Shown piece after piece: positions 1-12,222 of a DNA stretch of 37,854 nt. Position 1 is the first letter of the stretch, and each line of letters starts with the position of its first letter. Both the position numbers and the translations under genes were made by a program. Origin of the DNA: Rhizophlyctis rosea (lineage: Eukaryota > Chytridiomycota > Chytridiomycetes > Rhizophlyctidales > Rhizophlyctidaceae); contig JADGJC010000333.1 of the NCBI GenBank assembly GCA_027596075.1, forward strand, positions 3,838 through 41,691. Direction: 5' to 3'. Under the pieces are notes generated by a model. That model searched no databases and was not told where the DNA came from. It was given only the letters and a program-made list of their open reading frames with translations.

Positions 1-3000
1 AGAGGCTGTTGTGTGAGGATGTGGGCGGTTGGGTGCTGAACTGGGTGGGTGACGGTTGAGGTGCTGTTGTCTAAAAGGATGGATGTGCCAGGGCGGGAGG
101 TGAAGAGAATGAGTTCTGATTGTGGTTTGGTTGTCACTCCTCACGTCCGTCTGAAAGCAATTGCTGTACGATAGGAAGCAATAAAGCAATCGCAAGCAAA
201 TCTTGAGAAGACATTACTCAAGTATCTGTCATCAACATCACCAAAACCTACGCGGCCCATTCGGCAACTCATCGCGCGCTGCTTCGTCATCATATATACC
301 CTGGGAGATACCCGAACATTATTTGACACATTAGCGTCTACACAGTCCACAGTTGCCAAGAAAGTGGAAGACCCAGCAGTCCGAATGTAAGCAACATCGC
401 AAGTTTGTCGCTCAATCGCTTGCTAACAGAGTGCACTATCAAGAGCAGCAATACATTGTGTCGGTGTGCTATCAGAAGCGCATGGTGGAAAGGTACGCAC
501 ATGTTCATTGTTGTTTCTCTAACAATGACTACCTCTTACTCATAATCTCCTACCTTTTAACCTCCAGCTCCTATCGCTGTTTCCTGAAACTGCTTCCTCG
601 TTTACCAAAATCATCAACAAAGCCAAAGAGGCTGAAGTATGTTTGAGCTCACTTGTGCGACTTCTATATTTGTCTCATTGACCATCGTGTAGATCCCTCT
701 GCGATTTGAAACGACGGTCGCCCTCACTCGTGCACTGCGGGGAGCCGGCAAGGGAGCATCCGAACAAATGATCAAGGACTTTTTGAAGATTGGAAAGGCA
801 GGTTTGGCGGACAAGCTACCTTTGATCCGGAGCGTATCGGCAGAGGTGAGACGTTCTACAGTGGGCGAATACAAAATTGGCATGTGGCTTACCGCCCGCG
901 CAGCTATTGGAAAGCATATACAAAAACACTGCTCAGCCTCCTCCTTTGAAGCTGGACGAATACGAGTCATTGCTTTTACCAGTAACGAAAGCCCTTGAAA
1001 GCGGAAACTACCCGGTTCGCCGAACAATAGCCTCCTTTATCGCGTCCATCCTTACGCTGTCACAGTCGGCGCCACCAGTACCCAAAGTACCACCCAAGAA
1101 GCAGGTGAAGGGGCAACCAGCGCCGGAAGCACCCGCTCCAGGGGTGATTGAGCAAAATATATTGTCGCCGGAGGAGATGCTTTCCATCCTATCTTATCTC
1201 TGCATCAAAAGCACATCCAAAGAAGTACGCGTCGGCATTGCGGAGGCGTACTCTGCCACATTCAAACGTCTCGGCATCCGGTTTATCGAATCCAACTATC
1301 CCGCCGTAGTGAAGAACTTGATGGAGTTGGTATCACATCCGCGGCTAACGGCCTCGCCGAACGACGTTCTCTTGATGCGCGACCTTGTGGGATTCCTGCT
1401 CAGGGAGGTGGTGGGGAAGATGTTGACGGAAACGGGCCAGGGGAATGCGTTGAGGGAGCTGTGCAGTCAGTGGTTGAAGAAATGGCCGGCAGTGCTGGCG
1501 ACGGATGTGGCGCCCAGCGAGCCGGCGTTGATCTGCGTTTTGAACGAGGTCGCAGCGCTCCTGATTGATCTGGGACCTGCTGCGATCAGTCAGCAGGATG
1601 CGATAGTAGAGCCCCTAACGACACTGCTGAATCATCCGTCCCGCACCGTCAACATCGCCCTATCATGGTCGCTACGTTGTCTATGCACGGCCCTGCCATC
1701 CAACTTGCCACAGTTCATCGAGAAGATTTTGGCGTTGCTGAAGAAGGACAGCGCTCACTTGAGTAGTGAAAAGTCAGAGCTTTTGGACCGATTCGTGGGG
1801 CATGGGACAGCTCTGGCGGCTTTGCTGACGGTGGTTCCTAAGCACGTCCTTTACATTACCTTTGACTCCATGGCAAAGATTTTCGGCCTATCCACACAAC
1901 TCCTGAAATCGGCCGCATCCGGCAAAGATCCTCTTATCATGTGCGCACAAGCCCAGGTCGCCTGGACCCTCATCGGCGGTCTGATGTGCCTCGGTCCCAA
2001 ATTCGTCAAAGTGCACCTATCTCAACTCCTGCTGATGTGGAAGAACGTCTTCCCAAAACACATTCCGAAAGAGTCCTCCCTCCCAAAAGCCGAAGTAGAT
2101 CTAAGCTACGTCTTGGTATCCCGCGGCGCGGCTCTAGCAGCTTTACAAAGCTTCTTAGTCCACAACGGGAAGGAACTAGCAACAAGCGACGTCGCAAAGC
2201 GGATCGTAGTCCTCCTAAACAACACTCTAAGCTTCGCCAGCAGCCTTCCAGGCACTTACCAGTGGACCTCCATCGAACGCGCCCATGCCGCCGGAGGCAG
2301 TGTCCCCATAACCCCACAACGCCTCTCCGACAACGAGAACCTCCTCCGCAAGTACCTCTTCGCCTGCTTCACCGCCCTTCCACCGACAACCTACGAAATC
2401 AGCTACGGTCTCCTCCTCCGCATGACGCTGGACGCCTTAGCGCCCGACCCCGAGAAGTCGCCGTCGGGCCCGGCGAGCGTGCCGGATGCGAAGAGCGGGC
2501 AGGTAGTTTTGGATGCGAGTATTTTGACGAGTTTGATTAAGGGGATGAGTGTTGAGGTTGCTAGGGGGGCGGATGTGGAGGATAGGGGGATTGGGAGGAG
2601 TCAGGTTAAGGATACGGATGTGAGGAAGATTGAAGTTTTGGTAAGGGGTTGTTATTGCGTTTGTGTGATTTTGATGGATTGTGGGAATATCCCATTGACG
2701 GACTCCCGTGTGTTGTGTCATGCCAAAATTTAGCTCGAACAACATGCATTCTACGCCCTAGAACACGACCCCCACAACATCTTCGTAGACCCCTCCGCCA
2801 TAACCACGACAACCTCACCAACCCTCTCAGGCCACAACACCGAACTCCTCTACTCCCGCCCCCGTTCCCCACCACCCCATGTCGCGCTCGTCGACGCCGC
2901 CATCGAGCTCTTCGCTATCCTGCTGCCGCTCCAAAACGCCCAGGTGCAGGAAAGCACGATGGAGCAGATGATCCGGATTGCAAAGTTGTTGAGCAATAAG

Positions 3001-6000
3001 GTTCCGGCGGGGAGGAAGAGGGCGTTGGAGATTAATAGTATCGTGGCGGTTGTTGGGGCGTTGAAGTATGTTATGGCGAGGAAGGGGGGTGTTGCTAGTG
3101 GGAAGGTTGCGGTTACTATTCGGGATTTGGTTGAGGTGTGTGACTTTGTGATTTACTTTCCTCTTGGTGTCGAGAATGGCTTTGACTGATATTGATGTGG
3201 TTGTTCTAGGATCTGCTGAGCGGACCAGACGTCATTCTGCGAACCATCTCTAGTGAAGCACTTGGTCGACTGTCACGAACGGTGAGCAACCAATCCTTTG
3301 TCAATCCTCTCATTCAGAATCTTGTGGATCAAGTAGTCAAAAACCGCGATCCGGACGCGCGAGCAGGCGCCGCATTAGCATTGGGATGCATTCACAGCTA
3401 CGTGGGAGGAATGGCCGCTAGCGCACATCTAAAGACCATTGTCGGAATCCTCCACTCATTGGCCGCCGATCCGCATCCATTAGTCCACACATGGGCACTG
3501 CATTCCCTCTGGTTAACCATCGAAAGCGCCGGGTTGATGTACCAACCCTACGTCAACTCCTCCCTCTCCGTAATCGCCAAACTCTTCATGAGCGAGTCGC
3601 ACGAACCCGCTGCCCCACTAGCAAACGCCCCAGGCGGCGACAGCAACGAAGACGTCTACCCAGCCTTCGGCCGCATCCTCCACGCCCTCGTCGGCGTTGT
3701 AGGCCCCGAACTCCAAAGCAGCAACCGCGTCCGCGAACTCTGTTTCGGCCTATACGAAGAACTCAAAAACGACGACGACCCCTTCGCCGTCGTCGAAGCC
3801 ATCCGCTGCATCCAACACTTCATCCTCTTCGCCCCGAAATACGTCGACATCGCTTCTTTAATGCCGTTCCTCCAACTCCAGCTCGCGGGGGACTACTACA
3901 CGCAAGTGTACCAACTCCGCAAAGCGGCCGTGACGTGTCTGTACCAGCTTTCGCGAAGGGACGCGGGGAGCGTTATTGAGAGTAGTGTTGGGAATCAGGT
4001 TGAGGAGCAGTTGTTTGGGTTGTTGGATACGGAGGTTGATGGGATGGTCAGGGATGAGATTAAGGATATTTTGGGGGAGTTGTTGAGGTATTTGGCGCCG
4101 AGGAGGCCGAGTCGGTGGGTGGATCTTTGTAGGAGTATTTTGGCGAAGGCCAGTGCGGCGGGTGGGGGTGTTGGTGCGGGTGGCGGGAGTGGTGGTGCGG
4201 GGAGTCAGGGAGGGCCGGGAGGAGGGGAGGAGAAAGGGGAAGAGGATGAAGATGCTTTTGATGTTGATCATGGGGAGGATGAGGGGGGTAGTCCGACCGG
4301 TGGCACAGCGGCCACAAAACCGACAGATACAACCGCTCGGACACCGAATTTGAATGTCGTCCTTCTCCCTCGTTGGCGCACCCAGAAATTCGCATTAACG
4401 TGTCTACGCCGGGTGTTGGACGCGGTGCGGGAGACGAAAGTTGGGGAGCATTTCGATTTGGGGTTGGCGAGGAGTAGTGTTGAGAGGACGGGGGTGAGGC
4501 AGGATTATTTGGTGTTGAGGTTGACGGATTTGGTGAGGATGGCGTTTGCGGCTAGTACGGCTCCGGTGAATGATTTGAGGTTGGAGGGGTTGGTGCTTTT
4601 GCAGGATGTTTTGGAGGTTGGTCTTTGCTTTTTGAGGTTTCCCGTTGTTTGGCGAAAGGGGGGGTGCTGATTTTGTGTATCTAGAAATTCAGGGATGCAG
4701 CAGACCCAGATTTCGAAGACCACGCACTCCTAGAACAATACCAGGCACAAATAAGTGCAGCCCTAACACCTGCTTTCGCGACTGACGCCGACCCACAAGT
4801 CATGAGTGCCGCCTGTAGGATATGTGCCGTTTACGCCGGCAGTGGGATTAACAAAGACCTCAGCACGCTATCTCGAGTGTTGAGGTTGCTGAGCGGATTA
4901 TTGGATGTTTGCTCCGACCCACAAGCGGCGTCGAAAGCCGCGTCGGCGCATGTAGCGTTGATGTTGAGGTTATCGATTTTGTCGGCGTATGCGGAGATGC
5001 ATATTGCGAGTTTGAGGCATGAGTATTTGGAGGAGGTTGTGGCGCCGTAAGTTTGTTCATGAATTGAAAATGTTGGTCAAATTTTCAGCATGGGTCCTTC
5101 CTTAAATTGTCCCGTCTTCTTTTCTCTTGATATAGGAACATACCAAAGTTGACGACGTTGTGGGTTGGAGCGTTGCAGGAGTATGCGAAGTTGCGTTTGG
5201 ATTCGGATATGTTTTCGTCGGTTGATGGGGAGGGGAAGGCGAGGAGTGGGATTGATACGTATTTGGATGCTACGAGAGATGTTGTTTTGCCGGTACGAAT
5301 TTTGCTAGACTGAAGGGATGTCGGATTGACAACTGAAATATGCTGTCTGTTATTTGCGTTAACGATAGTTCTATGCAACGACCTGGTCGTCCATGATGGA
5401 ATGCATTTCCAGCGTTGGGGAACGGCGACCCGACGTCCTTGCAAAAGCATTGAGAGCAGGAGAAGACACACCACCCCCCGACGACGACACCGCCGAACCC
5501 CGCCCCCCAAAACTCTTCTTCATGCTCCTCGGCCTCTGCGTCGAAACCATCTCCGGCGGCAACAGCACCCGCTCCACCAACACCGCCCTCCCAACCCTCA
5601 CATCCCTCCCCCTCCGCAACGCCGCAGATGCCAAAAACGCGCGAGTGTGTTTGGAGAGTTTGGGACGGTTGGTTGGTGTTAGTGTTGTTGGAAGGGGACT
5701 TTTGGATGAGGCGATGTTTGTGGAGGTTATGAATGTTTTGGATCGGGTTGTGCAGACTGATGAAGTGGGAGTTAGGGTTTTGGTTTTGAGGATTGTTAGG
5801 CAGGTTGTTGGGGAGTATGGGGAGGGGTTTTTTGGGAGGGGGGAGGAAGGGGGATTGAGGAGTGTGCCGGGGAGTGTTGGGAGTGTTGATGTGTGAGTGG
5901 TTTATGTTTGTTTTTTGTTGATTTCTTGCGTGGCTTTAGGGGGTTGCTGATGAAGGCACTGATGAATTTTGCAAAAACAGGCGGGGCAGCGCGGACCTTA

Positions 6001-7629
6001 TGCCGATGTCGCCACTTGCGTCGGAATTGCCACCTACCGCCAATACGATGAGCATAAAAGTCTACAAAGTGCTCAAGATTGTTTCGGACGTGTTTTTGAG
6101 CTATGTTCCTGGGTTGAGTGATAATGCTGCGTCGACAAGTAAGTTCTGTGAAAGGTCTTGCCTTTGGGGATGTCAACTGCGCTTGATGTTTCTAATGGAA
6201 TATGCACGCAAACATCGTATTCATGTCAATTTCGATACAGTAACGGCCAACGCGAATCTAAAACCCGAAAGCGTCGCACTCCTATCCCTCGCGTTGGAAA
6301 CTCTTACAGCCCTGATCGCCTTGCCGAGCGTGAATGCAAAATACGGACACCAACTGTTGCCTATTTCGTTATTCTTCTTTACTGGTATGGAGGCTGGGGA
6401 CATTCGACATAAAACTTATCGGTTTTCGTGGGTTTCTCATTATTTTACTTGATTTGTCACCCCTAGCACTTTTGGAACACCCAAAGTTCTCGACGGATGT
6501 TGCGCCAAAGGTGTTGCTCAACATCAAGCGGAGCGTGGAGGGCGTGGATAAAATGGAATGGAGCGAGGAACAACGGGATGTTGTTTGTTCGGCTGTGCAA
6601 GGGTTTGTTAGTGATTTGGTGGATATGATGGAGGATGAGGAGAGGTATGGATGTTTGCCCATCATCTTAATGACGTGCTGTTTTCATGAGTTTGACACTT
6701 CCGATTTTTGTATGGAATTCAGCGCGATAGATGCTGCACAAGGAGAAGGGGATTCGGTTGTATTGAGGAATTTGGTCTTGGCTGCTGTATTGGTTGTTAC
6801 GACGTGTCCTGTTAGTAGTCATAATGTGGCGACGCAGGCGAGACTGGTACAGTGTGTTGGAAGGATGATGCGGAGAGGGGATCCTCAGGTACGAATCTTT
6901 CGTCAATGTGCAATGTGTTGTGCTTCTGACTGAAATCACAATATCAATGGGAACAGGTAGCTCTGACAGCAACGCAAACGCTCCGCAGTTTTTGTGTGTT
7001 GGCCACCAAGACTGATGATGCGGCTGCTGCCGGCATTGGGGCTTCATATGTACGCTTGCTGGTACCCCACGCAATGGCGGTTGCACTCGGAGTTGCAGGC
7101 GAGGGGCGAGCAGTGGACGGAGGCAAGATGCCGCTTGTGGAGGAGACAGTGAAGCTGTTATTGCTTGTTTATACCCTTGTCGGGGATGAAAGGAGGAGTA
7201 AGTAGCGATTGACTCTTTCTCCAAGTTTTGGAAGTCTCCATCGACTGACTGGCCGTCTCCACCATCATAACAGAACTCAACATGTTACATATCATTATAC
7301 CCCTCCTCCTCTCATTCCTATCTGATTCCACACTAGATTCAGCAGCCACGAAGCAGTTGCAGATGTTTGCTGGACAGACGTTGATTAGTCTTGCTACGGC
7401 GCAGCAGCAGAATTTCAAGATTGTTATTGCTGGGTTTGATGAGGGGAGGAGGGGGAAGTTGGAGGGTGGATTGAAGAGGGCTATGAGTATGGCGGCTGGT
7501 GGGGCGGGTGGGGGTGGGGGTGGTGGGGGTGGCGACGGGAGAGGGGGAGGAGGTCATGCGGTGTTTGGAGGGGAGGAGGTTCGGCAGGCGCCGAAGATTG
7601 AGTTGAAGACGTTTGCTAATTTTGGGTGA
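1..7629 (+). CDS. LAA1: HEATR5/Laa1 HEAT-repeat protein (5' end outside window)
   Basis: Orthologue of HEATR5A/B and yeast Laa1, large HEAT-repeat proteins that act with the AP-1 clathrin adaptor at the trans-Golgi and endosomes. Exons that keep frame throughout are 175-386, 432-492, 568-636, 693-845, 904-2640, 2734-3135, 3210-4616, 4685-5046, 5136-5292, 5369-5892, 5981-6138, 6241-6384, 6467-6644, 6723-6888, 6957-7197 and 7274-7629 (TGA), giving 2,108 residues; human HEATR5B is about 2,070. A further short exon around 61-100 fits the family N-terminus, so perhaps 20-30 residues lie upstream of the window. Family-like stretches include ALGCIHSYVGG and HLKT near 3390-3440, TWALHSLWL near 3490, LLEQYQAQISAAL near 4735 and FPETASSF near 590. 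A Gly-rich then acidic insert (4160-4300) sits where the animal protein has an acidic linker, and a poly-Gly tract lies near the C-terminus (7495-7550). The family assignment is strong; the start is not resolved. Confidence 0.93.
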
Positions 7630-7831
7630 TGTGAGAGTATGGAGCGGTGCGAACAATAATGAGTAATGGAAAGAAAGTACAGTAATATTTCATTCTATGT
7701 CTTGGGGATGGACTATATGTACATTGTGCGGTGAAATCTGATGGTGTGAGAGGGATGGGTGTAATGTTTGTTGATGGTGGATCAAGTTGGTGTGATGGTG
7801 GGAAAGGCAGGGGGATGGGTGGTATGAAGAA

Positions 7832-8308
7832 CTATGATGGTTTTGTGGTAGTGGTTCGTTGTGGTTGTAGTTCGTCATCGTGAAACCCCAGATTCGTCAT
7901 TTCGTCTTTTGTCATGAGTCCTCTGTTGAAAGGCAGCAAATGTACGACCCCGAAAGGAAGGTGAAACACACGATCAGTCAATCAGCTTGGTAGTTGCGCT
8001 GCCGCCCCCCAGCACCCACCACTTTTCTACCAAGTAAACAAATAACATGAAACGCACTTGTCCATACGACATTGCAAATACGCCTTTGCCTGTGCTCTAC
8101 ATTGTGAGTTATCGCCTTTTGCTGATTTGATGCAAGCCATGTAAGTTTTGACGAGGTGGACGCATTCGCCGTTCATGTCCAGAGGGAAGGCGCCGCGTTC
8201 TGGTGGGATGGCGCGAGAGAATTGTTGCCAACTTGAATAAACATTGTTAGCTGGCGTCTGGCCGCTCAACTTCACCAGAAGAGAGTCTCACCTTGAGCCT
8301 AAAGACAT
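7832..8308 (-). CDS. COX19: Cox19, twin CX9C mitochondrial protein
   Basis: Small intermembrane-space and cytosolic protein needed for cytochrome c oxidase assembly, known to work with the copper chaperone Cox11. Three exons read on the minus strand: 8308-8292, 8231-8058 and 7922-7832 (TAG), giving 93 residues against about 98 in yeast and 90 in human. The signature PPERGAFPLD precedes a twin CX9C helix-turn-helix: Cys29-x9-Cys39 and Cys50-x9-Cys60, followed by CRMDK and the family-like tail LMTKDEMTNLGFHDD. The first coding exon is only 17 nt (MSLGS), and starting there gives the MSxGS N-terminus usual in fungi. A longer readthrough start at 8275 lies inside the first intron and is not used. 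The neighbouring LAA1 gene converges on it from the left. Confidence 0.93.
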
Positions 8309-8857
8309 TATTGAACTAGTGCCTATTTTGGTTAGCGGGAAAGATTTGCGAGGAAATGGGGGAAAGGGATGAAGCTGGAATGTTTGAGTCACGACTCACG
8401 ACCAACTTCCTGACTGGGCTACGCTGGTTGTATGCGTGGCTATTTTAAAAATATACATGCTTAGTCAGCGCAAGGATCGCAGCGCTGCTCAGACATCTTT
8501 TTTCGTCAGAACGCGTGTACCGCCATACATTCTACCTTCTTCTGCATGGCCATTCACGAAAGCCATCGTTCTGAGCTAGCGTTGTGTAGAAGTCACATCA
8601 ACTCGCGTCCGAAAGAAAGACTTTATTTGCCGTCCAACATCCCCACGCCTTGATCCCATATGAGAATCAATAGAAGTAACTTGATGATCAACCAGCGCAG
8701 AAACTTTTACTTCACAACTTTTCAACACTACTCGTGATGCACATATACTACCGCAACTGCAGCGCAATATTGATAAATGAAATCTGCGCTAACCTTCACC
8801 TAAACCCTATGCAACCATCACCAGCATACCCGGCACATCACTACCGCACCACCTACA
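8309..8857. other. Intergenic between COX19 and the MATH-BTB gene
   Basis: This holds the upstream region of COX19 (reading left) and the 3' flank of the MATH-BTB gene. I see no coding stretch, repeat or RNA gene that I can support. Confidence 0.4.
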
Positions 8858-10432
8858 CTACGCATCCCTGCAATGTGGCAATCTGAACCTCCTGCACATC
8901 CACACTATCCGCATGATTTCCTCCGCTGCTCCTGGTAAAGCCACAACCTTCTTCCACTCTGGCATCTCTTCAAGCTCCGCATAATCCCACACATCAAAAA
9001 GCTCACGCATGCAAAGGACTTTGCATACGTCGGCATGAGGCAGGCACAAACAGGATCTTCCCAAAAACGTCACAGATGTCCTCTAATGGCAGTTCGCGTT
9101 GTAAATATTGGAAAAGTGCGTTCTTCGTCATGTCTGCGCACGTTGTGGCTCGAAATTCATTGGCCGCTCTGAGGACGAATGAGTTTGTTGACCTCGAGCA
9201 ATATCTCACAGCAGCTTTACCTCAGCAGATCGGCCAAGGCCACACCCTGCACTGAACAGCTTCCCGTGTAAACAAAGTGCAAGAGAGCCTGGAACGCATC
9301 AAAGCTGATATGTGACATGTCCAGCACCAGTTCAGATTTGCCCTCCAGCAAGGGTTGCAGCAAAGTAAGAAAGTAAGGAGCACACGCAAGAAGGATTTGA
9401 CTATGAGCGGGTATTGTGTTTTCTCCACATGTAAAAGTAACATCAGAGCATGGAATCGGTTCCTTCAGCATGGTAATAAATTGTTTGTGAGGTGTTGAGG
9501 CGGTCGCTGCAGTGATGCTGTTGCCGATTTGATGGAGATAAGGCTCCCGCATCTCCAAGGGCGGGATCATCCAATCCTCTGCGGGCGGTCGTCCGGCTGG
9601 GTAGATAACCACTCCCACCGTAAGCCCCTTTGGTGGTGTTCCCAGTTCCACAAATGCAGCCTCATCAAGCATATGATCTTCACCTGAACGTGATGCTTTC
9701 AGAAAGGATAAGCTCTCCTCACGGAAGACGAAAGCATTAGGGGAATAACTTTCAAGGGATTGGACAAAATATCCGTATGGGATGGCACAGGACTCGTCTT
9801 CCGGCATAGCTGGTATTGCCGTGTCCATGCATTGCAACATCAAGGAAATGTTGAATGCGTCGTACACATATCTTTGGGAGCAGTCAACAACGGGCCGAGC
9901 GGAAGGATTGCTGGATCGTAATGTGGAAGGCAGTTCAAACGCCATGTTTTGCCGCAGGCAGCGAACGTGCAGCTTGCAATAAAGCTTTTGCTTGTTTCGC
10001 GTTGCCACTTGATATCGTCCAAGGTCCAGGCAAAAACAATTGGTTTTGCTGGAGTGTCTGCGCAAAGGAAGGCTGAAAGAGGCTCATGACTCGACTCGTC
10101 GACTAGAGGAGCATCTGCACTGCCAAGATCCTGTCCATGGAATGAATTCTTGAGAATATTGGGTCAGCGCAAACAACCGGAGTTGAGATCGTAGGTCATT
10201 GGACGTAAGGAATAATAAACATCGAAAGTGCTGAACATCCAGCAACCTGCCACATACTCCTTGGCCCCCTCACTCCCCCCTTTCCAAATCCGACATCTCC
10301 ACAAGCTTTACAGCACAAAGCACTCACCAATGAACCATTGCTTAGCTGCCATTCGTTGCCCGTAGAACTGGCAAGCTTGCTTTTGCCCTTCGTGTTGCGA
10401 CGTCCACCCATGCGGTTGTTTGTGTAATCCAT
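8858..10432 (-). CDS. MATH-BTB/POZ protein, apparently frameshifted twice
   Basis: MATH-BTB proteins are typically substrate adaptors of Cullin-3 ubiquitin ligases; the MATH part binds substrate and the BTB part binds Cul3. Exons on the minus strand are 10432-10328 (35 codons, GTGAGT donor), 10148-9221 and 9168-8858 (TAG). Exon 2 begins with MATH-like sequence (FAWTLDDIKW, then CGKTWRLNCLP), then continues after about 9890 in another frame with YVYDAFNISLML and the BTB core DVTFTCGENTIPAHSQILLA and LLHFVYTGSC. Exon 3 continues with RAANEFRATTCADM and ends with a BTB-tail-like ELFDVWDYAELEEMPEWKK, but a second frame change near 9038 is needed to join the two halves. No intron of normal length repairs either break. 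It is either a recent pseudogene or carries two sequence errors; an upstream in-frame Met at 10507 is an alternative start. Confidence 0.6.
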
Positions 10433-11263
10433 TTTGATCCAATTGAGCTTTTGAGAACATATGTTGAAAAGTTGATCAAAGACTCGTACGTCTACTGTTC
10501 GGATCACAAGAAGTAGAGAAGAGGAAAAACATTATGTTGGTTTCATGCACTTTCTCAGTCAGTGGGTTCCCTTTCTTCTCCAGCCAGATGCTTCTCAAAA
10601 CGCTCTAGAACTTCTTCCCATGATACTTCACTTCATCATTCCTTGAGCCCAGCCAACACATGAAGAAGACTTCGCCGCCCCAAGTTGGCGCACCTGTTTA
10701 CGGGTATGAATCTGAGGCCGATAAATGCAAGGAATGACAATTCTTCCTTAAAGTCTCTCCTGTTTTGATACAGGAACTACAGGCGATCAACCAAGTGACG
10801 GCATCAAAAACTTCTGAGAAGCAGAGTTATGGTGAGCATGACAAAACCTTGGCACTGCAAATCAGCTTTGATGAGCGGCGGAGACGTGCCCACGAAATCA
10901 CATGCAGGCCGCCTCAATAATTATTGCGCAAGGTTTCAGCGCTTGGCCCCACGGTGTTGCACCCTCGGCAGTTTGCGGCCTTGAGTTGTGCATGGTCGGC
11001 TGAGGGCCAATGCGCATTATGGATAATCATTACAGTCTCCAAACTTCGCGAATTTTGTAATGCCACGTCGGGCGCGAGACTATGTGTTTCAACAAGCCAT
11101 TGTTTCATTTACAGTCCCGAGCTGCGGTCAAGGACAAACAACCCAACTTGCTGTCTTGGCTGCCGTACTCAGGTCCCACTTACGATCCTCGTTGTCGTTG
11201 CAAAACAATTCCAGCGAGAATGTCATGTGCACAACTCAATCTCGATTTCAAGTCTCTTATGCC
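10433..11263. other. Divergent intergenic region, MATH-BTB to PARP-like A
   Basis: Upstream of both divergent genes. Apart from the block 10881-10950, which resembles the upstream region of paralogue B, I find no coding sequence I can support. Confidence 0.4.
10881..10950 (+). repeat. Upstream block shared by PARP-like A and B (copy A)
   Basis: The motifs CCACGAA..ATGCAGG and GCGCAAGGTTTCA occur in the same order here and at 12615-12685, about 300-340 bp before the start codons of paralogues A and B. This suggests that the duplication which made A and B included the 5' flank. Confidence 0.5.
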
Positions 11264-12222
11264 ATGTCCCGCAACATCGATCACCAAGTTCCCACTCCAC
11301 CTACCCTTTACACCCCTCACACCCACACAGACTGGCTCGACTGCCTCAAAACTCATGTCAGATGGCCCCCCAATCAACTCGTAGTCCACAATATCCATGT
11401 CATCAGAAGCCATACTAGGTCAGATACCAGTAAAGAAGCGTTCGCAGCCAAGGAATCAAAGCATGGACTCCCCAATACCCCCGAGCGCATTACCTATAGC
11501 ACGGAACGCCGGCGCACAACATTCAAAACAAAACATCGTGACAATCGGCTTTTACCACCAACCCACCTGGCTAGCCTCGTCACCACTCACCTCCACTTGT
11601 TACACCCGGGACATCTACCAGCTCATACTATCCTCTGTTCTCTGCATTGCTTTGAATTGAAATGGGAGCTAGATTGTCTCGGCGCGGCGGTTGTACCAGG
11701 CGAATGAATCGTTTCCGTCGCCGTCATTGAGTACGGGCATGTGGCTGAACAGACTTGGGCGGTACCTTCCAGGATTACTGCTAGAGGGTTAAAGTGGGAG
11801 GAGGACGTTTGGCATGTTGCTGAAAAGGAGATGCAGAATGAAGTGGGCTTCAATGACGATTTGTGCGGCTTTGAAGATTGTGAAATGGAAGAGGAGGTGG
11901 GACTTGAGATGGAGATGTTGGAAGTCGACCATGGGAAGAAGATAACTTGCGGAAAACTGAGGGTGCTTTGAATGCTGTCGAAATGGAGAGCACTGCTGAC
12001 GCCGACATTCATGGTAAAGGAGCGGTTGGGAGTGAATTGGTCCCGAGCCGCGTTCATGAAGAGTCTGTGGACGCCGCGTATGGTATGCAGTGGCAAGGCG
12101 GGCTGGAGGTCCAGTATGAGATTTCTGATGAGCCACACGAGTTGTATGATGATCATTACGCGGGAAATTCTGATTATGACTGCGCGACGGGAGGGATTCG
12201 GCCAAGTAGTGGCAGAGTATAG
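11264..12222 (+). pseudogene. PARP-like ADP-ribosyltransferase paralogue A, broken
   Basis: First of four tandem paralogues. From the ATG at 11264 the frame gives TDWLDCLKTH and HNIHVIRSH, matching the N-terminal module of the other copies. The motif region near 11488 then reads HYL-stop-HGTPAHNI: the codon before HGT is TAG, where copy B has TAC (Tyr) and copies C and D have Trp. A further frame change gives GFYHQPTWLA, CYTRDIYQLILSSVL, and another gives AVVPGE-stop-IVSVAVIEY, with TGA where the other copies have Arg. It continues into an acidic C-terminal extension absent from the other copies, itself split over two frames up to 12222. At least two nonsense codons and several frameshifts make this a pseudogene. 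The fold is inferred from motifs only. Confidence 0.65.

Noticed and set aside
2006..2317. Opposite-strand open frames across LAA1 and other long exons
   Set aside because: They are low-complexity Arg/Pro/Ser-rich shadows caused by skewed codon use in the real gene.
9221..10065. Taking the whole 282-codon open frame as the MATH-BTB N-terminus
   Set aside because: Its first 55 codons match nothing, whereas the overlapping frame gives a MATH-like CGKTWRL segment and joins in phase to exon 1.
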